64,000 bases of DNA, taken from assembly GCF_019263745.1 (NCBI RefSeq), contig NZ_CP077107.1:2046001-2110000 (forward strand). Reading direction: 5' to 3'. Shown piece by piece: positions 51,261 to 60,004 of the stretch. A program made the position numbers and the translations under genes. This stretch comes from Methanospirillum hungatei (GTDB lineage Archaea; Halobacteriota; Methanomicrobia; Methanomicrobiales; Methanospirillaceae). The notes below the pieces were generated by a model, which worked only from the letters and a program-made list of their open reading frames with translations, did no database searches and was not told the DNA's origin. The stretch's first letter is position 1. The number at the start of each line of letters is the position of its first letter.

Positions 51261-53665
51261 CCAAAATCCTCCCAGGATGACTGACCTCTGATTTTTATTT
51301 CTTTATCATTGATTTTTGGTGCCAGATTTTTTTCTTTTTTTAGAGAATTTTCCACCAGATATCCAAGGATTTTTTGAGTTCGTGCAGACCCCAGCACCTG
51401 CGAGAGGAGCGTTTCATCCGCATTTAACAGATCAGCAATGGTATGAATACCAGAGTCTTGTAACTTGGTGGCCATTTTATTGCCAATACCAGGAATGTCT
51501 GTCAGGTATTGAGTTTTTTCCCTGGATTCACCATCATTATTATATTTCTTTTTCCCTGAATTCTTCACTCCGGAAATATCTTCAATTACCTGTCTTGCTA
51601 TGCCCTCTCCAATAATTCGTGCTATAGTTGGGATCCCTGCATTAACCAGAGATTGGGGATCCTGATATCCGGCATTATACAGGCTTCGTGCACGTACCCG
51701 TCCGATATTTCGAAGAGCGACCAGGGGAAGAAGTTCAGGTTTTACTCCATGCTGAACCCTGATTGCAAGAGTTGAAATAACTGAACTTAATTCTGAAATC
51801 TGCGTAGAAACAAGTCGTTCTGTAGCATGAAGGAGCCATTTTCCAGAATCAACGATATTATACAGGTCACCTGCACCAATCCCATATCGTTCTTCTATCT
51901 GCTTTTCTGACACTTCATCAGCCCAGTCAGTCAGAACTAACGCGGTTTTAAGACCGGAGAGCCAGAGTTCTTCTTCTTCCTGTTCAAAGGGAAGCGGGAG
52001 AATAAGGTCATCCTTATTTTTAAACAGAAATGTTCGCAAGAGCTGGGTATCGGCTGATTTCAGATAAAGCCGCTGCATATCAGGTGAAACACAGATGACA
52101 TGAAGCAGACCGATCAATGTCGGCGCCTCACACGATTTGAGATTATCCAGTATCAACCGTGCAGTACAGGGATTCAAATATAGTCTGGAGACCAGATTGC
52201 CAAGTTGTGTTGCAGAAAGTCTGCCCTGACTCTCCTGTACCATTTCTGCTGCAATCAGGAACAGGACTGCATCAGAAACCAGTCTGGGGAGAGAACGGGT
52301 TTTTGGATGTTGATAAAAATAAAATGTCCGTTCCATAAATGATGCCAGGGCACCCTGATCATGTGCAAATCCTGTTGCTATCAGGGAGAGTATGTGTGCA
52401 CACAGCGATGAATCATCAACACACTGTGAGTCAATCCGTTCTGCTTCAGCATCAATGAACGTCTCAAAAAGTCGTTCGACTGTTGGGGCATCTTTCGCTA
52501 AAAGAACTGCTTCACCATAAGGATCCAGATGCGGTCTTCCTGCTCTTCCTGCCATCTGGTGATATTCTCCAACTGGTATCGGAACCATTCCAAGACCTGA
52601 AGAGAACCGGGAATAATCCCTGATAATGACCCGCCTGGCCGGGAGATTCAGACCTGCAGCAAGTGTCGGGGTTGCAGAGATCACCTCGATATATCCATTC
52701 CGAAATCCTTCTTCAATGATGGTTCTTTCTTGTCTGAGAAGTCCGGCATGATGAAATGCCGCTCCCCGCTCAACACAATCAGCCAGGATATTACTCTCAT
52801 CCCGATCGCGTAGTTTACGTAATTGATCTGCGAGACTTCGGGAGTCTGGGCTACCGGTTTTCAATGCTCCTGCAGCTTTTTTTGCAAAACCTTCAGCATT
52901 TCTCCGTGATGATACAAAAACCAGACACTGCCCTCCCTCTTCAATCGTATCAAGGCATAAATTCAGATCGTCATGCTTGGTTTTTGCCTGGATAGGGCGT
53001 TCTGAATTCTGAAAACGGATCTTTCCATTGTAATACACACCCTGCCTGAGGTCAACAGGGCGCCAGGTACTGGTAATCAAAGCGGCGTTTAACCACTCCG
53101 CCAGCTGAGCCGGATTTCCAATTGTTGCAGACAGGCCAATAATCTGCATTCCAGGATTTGTGTAGCGAAGTTTGGTAATAACCATCTCAAGGGTAGCCCC
53201 CCGGTTTTCAGATCCGATGAGATGAACTTCATCAAGTATGATGCAGGTGATATGTGACAACCATGGTGTTTTATTCCTGAGCAGAGAGTCTGTTTTTTCA
53301 CTGGTTGCAACGATGATATCGTTTTCACCAAGATATGCATCTGTCCGATCAAAATCACCGGTTGCAATACCGACCCTGATCACTCCCTTCCTGGAAAATT
53401 CTTCATATTTTTCAGATGCCAAAGCTCTGAGAGGCACAATATACAGACATTTCCCACCATCTGCAATCCGTGCCCACATGGCCATCTCTGCAAGAAGAGT
53501 CTTTCCACTGGCCGTTGGAATAGAAATGAGTTGGTTTTTTCCTTCAAGCAGTCCCTGGTTCACACATTCTGCTTGCGGGGGATACAGGGATGTAATCCCC
53601 TTGGCAATACAAGCACGAATAAATGATTCGGGAAGGGGAAGTGACTGCAGGTCCACCTGGATCAC
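51254..53665 (-). CDS. hel308: ATP-dependent DNA helicase Hel308 (Hjm)
   Basis: An 803-residue Ski2-family helicase with Walker A TASGKT, motif II DEVHLIGSENRG, LSATIGNP and motif VI MAGRAGRP. A ratchet/winged-helix part and a C-terminal helix-hairpin-helix end (LTDIPGIGNKMATKLQDSGI) follow. Hel308 unwinds lagging strands at stalled forks. It belongs to a series with a KH protein and Rio1 and overlaps cgi121. Length is slightly above the usual 700-750 because of the extra C-terminal HhH. Confidence 0.94.
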   Translation of the reverse strand: MIQVDLQSLPLPESFIRACIAKGITSLYPPQAECVNQGLLEGKNQLISIPTASGKTLLAEMAMWARIADGGKCLYIVPLRALASEKYEEFSRKGVIRVGIATGDFDRTDAYLGENDIIVATSEKTDSLLRNKTPWLSHITCIILDEVHLIGSENRGATLEMVITKLRYTNPGMQIIGLSATIGNPAQLAEWLNAALITSTWRPVDLRQGVYYNGKIRFQNSERPIQAKTKHDDLNLCLDTIEEGGQCLVFVSSRRNAEGFAKKAAGALKTGSPDSRSLADQLRKLRDRDESNILADCVERGAAFHHAGLLRQERTIIEEGFRNGYIEVISATPTLAAGLNLPARRVIIRDYSRFSSGLGMVPIPVGEYHQMAGRAGRPHLDPYGEAVLLAKDAPTVERLFETFIDAEAERIDSQCVDDSSLCAHILSLIATGFAHDQGALASFMERTFYFYQHPKTRSLPRLVSDAVLFLIAAEMVQESQGRLSATQLGNLVSRLYLNPCTARLILDNLKSCEAPTLIGLLHVICVSPDMQRLYLKSADTQLLRTFLFKNKDDLILPLPFEQEEEELWLSGLKTALVLTDWADEVSEKQIEERYGIGAGDLYNIVDSGKWLLHATERLVSTQISELSSVISTLAIRVQHGVKPELLPLVALRNIGRVRARSLYNAGYQDPQSLVNAGIPTIARIIGEGIARQVIEDISGVKNSGKKKYNNDGESREKTQYLTDIPGIGNKMATKLQDSGIHTIADLLNADETLLSQVLGSARTQKILGYLVENSLKKEKNLAPKINDKEIKIRGQSSWEDFGC

Positions 53666-53703
53666 CAGTCTCTGGAGAGGATAGAACGGAGCATGGAGAT
53701 TCT

Positions 53704-54243
53704 TTAATAATAGTAACTGATCATATCCTGTTTTAACTCTCGCCGTTTCTTTTCAAGGAATGAAAAAACCGATTCGTGAGAGACACCTTTTATGAGCATT
53801 TCAACAGCTTCCCGTGCAATTTTAACCTGTTCCACAGTTCCAATAATTCCAACAGTTTTTCCATACACTGAAATCTCTGTTGCAGTCATATCCTGTATCT
53901 GGGATCTGGATTTACCATCTCTTCCAATGATCCTGCCCCGGATACGTTCAATTTTTGAGTCACTTCCGGCAAATTCTGATAGTTCGATGATCTCGAGGTA
54001 TAAATCCGGATCTTCAAGTAAAATTGCTGCTCTTTCAGGAGAAAATCCCCGTGCAATAGCTTTTACTGCTTCAACAGCCTGAATAAATCCATCAGCATCC
54101 TCACCTTCTATACTGACAAGTCCTTCTTCGCTGTCAACCTGAATCCTGGTTTTTGTTTTTTCCTCAATCTCTCGCTTTGTCTGTCCTTTCTTTCCAATTA
54201 GAACCCCGATTCGCTCCTGGGTTATTCGTGTTTCCTGTTGCAT
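53704..54243 (-). CDS. KH-domain RNA-binding protein (archaeal Dim2/Pno1)
   Basis: A 179-residue protein with two KH domains. The first has RIGVLIGKKGQTKREIEEKT and the second GRIIGRDGKSRSQIQDMTAT, each with the GxxG RNA-binding loop. It is the archaeal counterpart of Pno1/Dim2, a 16S/18S rRNA maturation factor that works with Nob1 and Rio1. The latter is the adjacent upstream gene (21-base gap), a strong contextual support. Confidence 0.88.
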   Translation of the reverse strand: MQQETRITQERIGVLIGKKGQTKREIEEKTKTRIQVDSEEGLVSIEGEDADGFIQAVEAVKAIARGFSPERAAILLEDPDLYLEIIELSEFAGSDSKIERIRGRIIGRDGKSRSQIQDMTATEISVYGKTVGIIGTVEQVKIAREAVEMLIKGVSHESVFSFLEKKRRELKQDMISYYY

Positions 54244-54264
54244 AAAAATCTCTCCATTCTCATA

Positions 54265-55035
54265 TTATCGCGGTGAGGAGCCGCATAGTTCTTCAAGTAT
54301 TTCAGATACCTCATGAGTACTGCACCGTTCATGAAAGAACCGGTTCAGCTGTTCAAGATCCCGTTTTAAAAATCCAGGAGCATGAGGATGATCCAGGGTG
54401 ACCGCTTGTCCCATATCAATGAGATATGAGTGGCCTCTTCCATAGAGAATATTATATTCAGATAGATCCCCATGAACCAGCTTGGCTTTTTTCCATAACG
54501 TCCGGATATAATCCAGGATCTCATCATAGGTCTGCTGCGGATCTTCAAACTCAGCAAGCCTGAGTTGGGGAAATGCTCCCTTTTCATCTCCCAGATACTC
54601 CATGACCAGGACGTTACGGTCAAAAATGAGGGGATGAGGAACAGGGATTCCAGCATCTTCTGCCCGTTTCAGATTTGAAAATTCTTTTCTGGTCCAAGCA
54701 AAGATTACATCTCTTCTGCTCTTTCCGATGTTAATAAATCTCCTGTCTGCAGCAATATAGTCCTGCATTTTTTTAAAATTTGCAGTTCTAGTCAAGTAGA
54801 TCTTTACTGCAACCAAATTCTCATTCCGATCAGCAAGGTACACATTCGCTTCCTTGCCAGTAGAAATCGGGCCACCCATGGCAGTGATCCACCCTTTCGA
54901 GAGGAGTTTGTACAACCCAAGGAGGGTATATTCATCAAATACGTCATCCCTGACCTTGAGCTGATCCAAACCCTTGATTTTTGTCTTGAGCTCATCGACC
55001 CGTTTATCAAATTCATCGGTATGTCGATCTCTCAA
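54265..55035 (-). CDS. rio1: RIO-type kinase Rio1
   Basis: A 256-residue atypical kinase. It has the nucleotide loop STGKEANVYLADRN, lysine in VAVKIYLTRT, hinge VMEYLGDEKG, catalytic loop HGDLSEYNIL and metal site IDMGQAV. Rio1 drives final steps of small-subunit maturation, probably using ATP hydrolysis more than phosphorylation. It sits between tyrS (17 bases upstream) and the KH protein, a conserved archaeal grouping. Confidence 0.94.
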   Translation of the reverse strand: MRDRHTDEFDKRVDELKTKIKGLDQLKVRDDVFDEYTLLGLYKLLSKGWITAMGGPISTGKEANVYLADRNENLVAVKIYLTRTANFKKMQDYIAADRRFINIGKSRRDVIFAWTRKEFSNLKRAEDAGIPVPHPLIFDRNVLVMEYLGDEKGAFPQLRLAEFEDPQQTYDEILDYIRTLWKKAKLVHGDLSEYNILYGRGHSYLIDMGQAVTLDHPHAPGFLKRDLEQLNRFFHERCSTHEVSEILEELCGSSPR

Positions 55036-55052
55036 GTATTCATCTCCTGCTT

Positions 55053-55994
55053 TTATTTGAGATATTCTCGAACCGGTGCAAGAACTGATATCAAACCTTC
55101 AGCCACTGCAGTTTTCAAATCAGCCGGATGAACCTCGCCATTTGCATATGCCTGCTGCATCTCTTCATATGATTCAAATGTTCTGTTCCCACCGAATTTT
55201 TCCGGCCGTTCAATGGTTACGGTTTCAAGTCTAGGGAAGATATGATGCTGAAGAACCTGGAGAACAGGATTATCCTCGATCTCAGGCGGACAAAATGCCT
55301 TCTTCATCTTTTTCCTGATATCTTCCTCTGATTCTGCGACAGATATATAATTACCCTGTGATGAGGACATCTTTTTCCCATCAAGCCCATGCAGAATCGG
55401 AACATGTATGCAGACCGGAGAAGGATAATTCTTTGTCGGCAGATACTCTCTGGCAAGCATGTGAATCTTGCGCTGATCTATACCTCCAAGAGCAGCATCC
55501 ACATCCAGCATGGCAATATCGGCCATCTGCATGATTGGATATACCATCTGTGATACCGTCGGGTTATCCATCTGTCTCCCAACCTCGTCCATACTCCGTT
55601 TGGCACGGTTTAATGTAATTGCCTGAGACAATTCATGAACCAGAAGTTGATATTCTGCTGAAAGCTGAAAACTGGAACCCAGGACATAGGTAATATCTGT
55701 CAGCCCAAGTCCTTCAAAACAGCGGCGATTATATTCTGCCAGTTTTTTTACATCTTCCATTGTTCCTTTCCGGTTAAGAAAGGCATGAAGATCAGCAAGA
55801 AGAACAGTGACTTCAAAACCTGCATCTCTCAGGTCTATCAGTTTATTGATCGTTACCAGATGTCCAAGATGGATCTCTCCACTTGGTTCATATCCAGCGT
55901 ACACCTTTTTGACCGGACGGTCAAGGAGGGAACGCAGTTCCTCATCAATAACAACCTCGACCGTGTTCCGAATTACACGGGCGTATGTATCCAT
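55053..55994 (-). CDS. tyrS: Tyrosyl-tRNA synthetase
   Basis: A 313-residue class I synthetase of archaeal/eukaryal type. The HIGH motif is HLGH within PSGEIHLGHLVT, and KMSKS is KMSSS within GKKMSSSQGNY. The tyrosine pocket includes YAGYEPSG. The protein lacks the bacterial S4-like tail. It heads the tyrS-rio1-KH-hel308-cgi121 series and starts 42 bases from the stop of gap. Confidence 0.95.
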   Translation of the reverse strand: MDTYARVIRNTVEVVIDEELRSLLDRPVKKVYAGYEPSGEIHLGHLVTINKLIDLRDAGFEVTVLLADLHAFLNRKGTMEDVKKLAEYNRRCFEGLGLTDITYVLGSSFQLSAEYQLLVHELSQAITLNRAKRSMDEVGRQMDNPTVSQMVYPIMQMADIAMLDVDAALGGIDQRKIHMLAREYLPTKNYPSPVCIHVPILHGLDGKKMSSSQGNYISVAESEEDIRKKMKKAFCPPEIEDNPVLQVLQHHIFPRLETVTIERPEKFGGNRTFESYEEMQQAYANGEVHPADLKTAVAEGLISVLAPVREYLK

Positions 55995-56036
55995 TCTGAA
56001 CAGGTTTGTTTTAGACGGTGATAATAGGATGAGTGA

Positions 56037-57056
56037 TTAGAGGGCAGTAAACTGCATTGCCTCATTTGTCATCCTGATTGATGTCTCCGGGTCCTTAACT
56101 TCACCCATCATCGCGCGGATTGCATCCACATTTTCAATAACCACGTCAGCTTCCTGGTGGATTGCCTGGAAGAAGAAGAGTTCTTTTCCAACCATGTTCA
56201 CTGATGCTTCAAAGATACCATTTTCCCATAAATCAGATCGTGGCCGGCCCATATCCATGACATATTCTTTGAGCTCGGCTGTGCTCTTGATTGCAGTCTT
56301 TGGCTCGACAAGCCCAATCCGGTTGTGTTCTCTCATGATGGCCAGAACTTCATCACGACTCACTTCTTTTTTGAGTTCAATGGTAATCGCATGCATGTGC
56401 ATCTGGGTTGTTGGAACGATCATTGCCATGGTGACAATGTCGATATGCGGGAGAACGGTGTTGACATCAGGACCGTGGTGACTTGGAATAGTTGGTGGGT
56501 CAAGAACTACTGCATCTATTGGTCCTTTTTTCACAACATGCGGATCAGCTCCTCGTCTGACCATAACTGCCCTGACTTTTGTAACACCAAATGCATCATC
56601 CATAGCTTTTATGACACGACATAGTCCGGTCGTATTGCATGAGACAACCCGGACAAATTGTCTGCCAATGGCATCTTTGTAGTTGGCATGAGCGTTAAAA
56701 GAAAATCCAGCAACTTCATGATCCTCGCCACCCTGCCAGATTGCTTTTACACCGGCCTTCTCATACAAAGCTTTGTTTGACTCACCAACTCCACCCGGAG
56801 TTCCGTCAACCACAATATCTGCTTTTTTCAGCATATCCTCTACAGAACCTGCAACCGGAATACCTGCTTTCACAAAAGCGTCTTTCTTACTCATATCTGC
56901 GATATAGATGGGATATCCTCTCTGAACTGCAATCAGGGCCTCTGCAGATGGTTTAGTCTTTGAAACCCCGATGATCTCCATATCTTTCTGTACAGAAACA
57001 GCATCTGCGACACGCTTTCCTATGGTTCCATATCCATTGACTGCAACTTTGATCAT
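56037..57056 (-). CDS. gap: Glyceraldehyde-3-phosphate dehydrogenase, type II
   Basis: A 339-residue archaeal GAPDH. It starts MIKVAVNGYGTIGKRVADAV (NAD(P)-binding loop), has the catalytic cysteine in SCNTTGLCRV, and VVPTTQMHMHAI toward the active site. It interconverts glyceraldehyde 3-phosphate and 1,3-bisphosphoglycerate, mainly in gluconeogenesis in methanogens. The frame extends to 57134, but the ATG at 57056 gives the canonical start, so I discard the 26-residue extension. Confidence 0.95.
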   Translation of the reverse strand: MIKVAVNGYGTIGKRVADAVSVQKDMEIIGVSKTKPSAEALIAVQRGYPIYIADMSKKDAFVKAGIPVAGSVEDMLKKADIVVDGTPGGVGESNKALYEKAGVKAIWQGGEDHEVAGFSFNAHANYKDAIGRQFVRVVSCNTTGLCRVIKAMDDAFGVTKVRAVMVRRGADPHVVKKGPIDAVVLDPPTIPSHHGPDVNTVLPHIDIVTMAMIVPTTQMHMHAITIELKKEVSRDEVLAIMREHNRIGLVEPKTAIKSTAELKEYVMDMGRPRSDLWENGIFEASVNMVGKELFFFQAIHQEADVVIENVDAIRAMMGEVKDPETSIRMTNEAMQFTAL

Positions 57057-57135
57057 CTTGTAGACCTCTGAATAACGGTGGATGAGTTTGGTATCTGCTT
57101 TATAAATACATATAATATCCCTTTGCTTCTTCACA

Positions 57136-57594
57136 TCACGATTCAGGGTCTGGGGACCATATTTCTACCCGGTTAATACATTCATTTTTTTCTGAAATCG
57201 AATGAAGGATAGACAGAATATCCTGATGTGGATCATTATAGAAATAAAAGAGATGACCAGAACAAACGCAGTCTGATGAGCCAAAACCCGGAATAACAGT
57301 CCCGGTTATGCATTGAGCGATGGTACATTCTATTTTTTGATCGGTGTGAATACAATACACCCTGCTCACCTGAAAAAAGGGAGAAAGTAAGAGGGAGTCG
57401 ATGTGCCATCGGGGTCTCTTACTTTTTTCAATATTCAGCCTGATATGCCTCGTTACCCGCGAAAATCCACCAGTTCCGAATGCAGATCCAACATATGCAT
57501 GCCATCCGGGTCCATATGCTCTCTCTCCAAGAGCTCCGGTCTTAATCAGACAGGCATCATTCTTTAAAAGGAGAACATATACTCCTTTATCCAT
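57136..57594 (-). CDS. GIY-YIG-like DUF123 protein
   Basis: A 152-residue protein starting MDKGVYVLLLKNDACLIKTG, then YVGSAFGTGGFSRVTRHIR and RWHIDSLLL. This matches the DUF123 family, related to GIY-YIG nucleases (G-V-Y and Y-V-G in the expected places). Two histidines and cysteines in CIHTDQKIECTIAQCI are conserved in relatives. Activity is unproven and it may cut DNA. The start overlaps the stop of the MBL hydrolase by 8 bases. Confidence 0.75.
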   Translation of the reverse strand: MDKGVYVLLLKNDACLIKTGALGERAYGPGWHAYVGSAFGTGGFSRVTRHIRLNIEKSKRPRWHIDSLLLSPFFQVSRVYCIHTDQKIECTIAQCITGTVIPGFGSSDCVCSGHLFYFYNDPHQDILSILHSISEKNECINRVEIWSPDPES

Positions 57595-58192
57595 ATCCTG
57601 ATTGTATAAGGGTTGCAGCACCCTTAATGAATCGATCCCCGTGTTCACGTACAGGAATGCCATGACCTGGATAGAGTCCATTCACTTTGAGTTCAGTCAG
57701 TTTTTGTATAGACTCAGAAAGTCTGGTCCTGCTTCCTCCAGGAAAATCATATCTCCCAAATGCACCATCAGAAAAGACCGTATCACCTGAGATGAGTTCT
57801 GCTGAATCCTGGTCATACAGGCAGATACTACCAGGAGTATGGCCGGGAGTATGAATTATCTCATATCCTTCTATCACTTCTCCTCCCTCAAGTATCATAT
57901 CTGGAATAATGCCTGGTGAATGTGCACCAAAATGCATCGAGAGACTTAAATTATCATTCATGAGCCCTTCTGCATCTGCCTGGTGGATATAGATTTTTGC
58001 TCCGGTCATCTTCTGAAGTGCAGGCAGGTAGGCAATGTGATCAAAATGACAATGGGTAAGGATGATATGAGTGATTGTGTTCCTATGCGCCTCAATTGCC
58101 ATTGGAGTTACTCCGGCATCAACGAGGATAGTTCCCCGTGCGACATAGGCGTTTGCATACATCCCTCTTCCCGGGATGAATTTTACTACCAT
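57587..58192 (-). CDS. Metallo-beta-lactamase-fold hydrolase
   Basis: A protein of about 201 residues with the HCHFDH metal motif (THCHFDHIAY), a distal histidine (HTPGHTPGSI), SGDTVFSD and GHGIPV. It is a glyoxalase II/ETHE1-like hydrolase of unknown substrate, without the extra domains of the fusion at 30.8 kb. The ATG at 58192 is chosen; a TTG at 58222 would add ten residues and leave only 7 bases to the divergent thiC start. The DUF123 gene follows and is co-transcribed. Confidence 0.8.
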   Translation of the reverse strand: MVVKFIPGRGMYANAYVARGTILVDAGVTPMAIEAHRNTITHIILTHCHFDHIAYLPALQKMTGAKIYIHQADAEGLMNDNLSLSMHFGAHSPGIIPDMILEGGEVIEGYEIIHTPGHTPGSICLYDQDSAELISGDTVFSDGAFGRYDFPGGSRTRLSESIQKLTELKVNGLYPGHGIPVREHGDRFIKGAATLIQSGYG

Positions 58193-58229
58193 GTGACTAT
58201 CATATTCCCCTGCATACAACAAGTAGGAT

Positions 58230-59510
58230 ATGGTAAATTACCGGGATTACCTTCCTGATACATCTCTTGTCAAAGCAATTGCAGAGGCCGAATCACTCGA
58301 TAAAGATCGCATATTTCGGCTGATCCAGTCAGGGAGAGTGGTAATTCCACATAATCCAAGAAGACCCCATCCTCCCTGTGCAATTGGTGAAGGATGCAGG
58401 GTCAAAGTAAATGTCAATGTCGGCACATCACAGGATCTGTGCGATCCAACTCTCGAAAAGGAAAAAGCACAGGCGGCTATACTCAATGGTGCTCACACCC
58501 TGATGGATCTCTCCACCGGTGGTGATATACCGGCAATTCGCCGCATGATTTTATCAAACAAAGTTCCTGTTGGTACAGTCCCCATATACGAAGCCGTCCG
58601 GCGGGCAGGATCAGTCAGGGATGTGGATGCCGATCTCATTTTTCAGGTTATCAGAGAGCATTGCAGGGATGGTGTAGATTTCCTCACCCTACATTGTGGC
58701 GTAAATCGGGATGTGTTCCGTTCTCTTCAGGAGGATCCACGGCGCATGGGAGTGGTATCACGGGGTGGAGCATTTCATATAGCCATGATGGCCGCCCGTG
58801 AAGAAGAAAATCCACTCTGGTCTGAATTTGATTACCTGTGTGAAATTCTTGCAGAATATTCTGTCGTTATTAGTCTGGGTGATGGCATGCGGCCGGGTTG
58901 TCATGAAGATGCTTCCAGGGAAGCAAAGACAGTTGAGTACCTGAATCTTGGCCGACTTGCACGAAAATCTCAAAGCCTTGGGGTGCCCCGGATGATAGAA
59001 GGTCCGGGACATATGCCTCTTGAACAGATTGGGTATAATGTCCGGATGATAAAAGAACTGACAAATCATGCCCCACTTTATCTTCTCGGTCCGCTGGTCA
59101 CTGACATAGCATCTGGATATGATCATGTTGTTGGGGCTATCGGTGGGGCTATTGCATGTAAACATGGGGCCAATTTCCTTTGCATGGTATCACCCAGTGA
59201 GCATCTTGCACTTCCCCGTGTACATGATATTGTTGAAGGCACACGGGCATCAGTCCTGGCTGCACATATTGGAGATTTGTTATCCGGCCGAACAGATGCA
59301 AAAGATCGTGAACTCATGATGGGAAAGGCACGACAGGAGTTAGACTGGGAAAAACAGTTCAATACTTCATTGTTTCCGGAAGTAGCCCGTAATATCCATG
59401 ACCGTGATCCGAAAGGAGAGACCTGCTCTATGTGTGGAGATCTCTGTGCAGTGAAAATGGTCCGGGATCTATTTAAGACTCCTGACATTTCACGAAATGA
59501 GAAATGCTGA
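58230..59510 (+). CDS. thiC: Phosphomethylpyrimidine synthase ThiC
   Basis: A 426-residue ThiC of archaeal length that lacks the bacterial N-terminal extension. Conserved parts include VNVNVGTSQDLCDP, SLGDGMRPGCHEDAS and IEGPGHMPLEQI. The C-terminal cluster motif CSMCGDLCA has spacing CX2CX3C, one residue shorter than bacterial CX2CX4C. ThiC converts aminoimidazole ribotide to the thiamine pyrimidine with a radical SAM cluster. No TPP riboswitch is visible in the 37 bases to the divergent MBL gene. Confidence 0.95.
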   Translation: MVNYRDYLPDTSLVKAIAEAESLDKDRIFRLIQSGRVVIPHNPRRPHPPCAIGEGCRVKVNVNVGTSQDLCDPTLEKEKAQAAILNGAHTLMDLSTGGDIPAIRRMILSNKVPVGTVPIYEAVRRAGSVRDVDADLIFQVIREHCRDGVDFLTLHCGVNRDVFRSLQEDPRRMGVVSRGGAFHIAMMAAREEENPLWSEFDYLCEILAEYSVVISLGDGMRPGCHEDASREAKTVEYLNLGRLARKSQSLGVPRMIEGPGHMPLEQIGYNVRMIKELTNHAPLYLLGPLVTDIASGYDHVVGAIGGAIACKHGANFLCMVSPSEHLALPRVHDIVEGTRASVLAAHIGDLLSGRTDAKDRELMMGKARQELDWEKQFNTSLFPEVARNIHDRDPKGETCSMCGDLCAVKMVRDLFKTPDISRNEKC

Positions 59511-59683
59511 TAAATGACAGACACATATGATAGATTGCAGACGCAGGAAAGACCTGAATAGTAATGTACATACCTCCCGCTGGTGGCAGGTTCTCATACA
59601 TGGCTATTTCCGTCGCCTTTGGCACTCAGAAAAAAAATCTTCTGAAGAGCTATCTGCGTTATGCATCGACATTGTGAATTCGT

Positions 59684-59995
59684 ATGGAAGGCAAGCGTTT
59701 GTACGTTGGTAATCTGACGTACTCTGTAAAAGAAGACCAATTGAAAGATTTATTCTCTCAGTATGGTGAAGTTGTCAGCGTAAAAATTATTGAGCAGAAA
59801 GGGTTTGGATTTGTAGAGATGGCCACCAGCGAAGAAGCCCAGGCAGCAATGGATGCACTGAATCAAACCGTATTTGAAGGAAGAACAATGCGGATTGATG
59901 AGGCAAGACCCATGCAGCCAAGACGGGAGTATGACCGCGGATCAGGCGGCGGTTATAACCGTGGTGGGGGATACGGCCAAGGCCGCAGATACTAA
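59684..59995 (+). CDS. RRM-domain RNA-binding protein with glycine-rich tail
   Basis: A 103-residue single-RRM protein. RNP2 is LYVGNL (6-11) and RNP1 is KGFGFVEM (about 40-47), with FEGRTMRIDEARP ending the fold. The tail (about 83-103) is Arg/Gly/Tyr rich (GGGYNRGGGYGQGRRY). The type is common in cyanobacteria and other bacteria, where it acts in cold response, but RRMs are rare in archaea, so transfer is likely. A 173-base gap precedes it. An overlapping frame (59527-59712) ends inside the gene and has no support. Confidence 0.85.
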   Translation: MEGKRLYVGNLTYSVKEDQLKDLFSQYGEVVSVKIIEQKGFGFVEMATSEEAQAAMDALNQTVFEGRTMRIDEARPMQPRREYDRGSGGGYNRGGGYGQGRRY

Positions 59996-60004
59996 ATTTT
60001 CCTT

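Noticed and set aside
57057-57134. 26-residue N-terminal extension of gap
   Set aside because: The type II GAPDH start MIKVAVNGYG is at 57056 and the extension has no counterpart in the family.
59527-59712. Small overlapping reading frame upstream of the RRM gene
   Set aside because: Its residues resemble no family, it lacks a ribosome-binding site, and it runs into the RRM gene in another frame.
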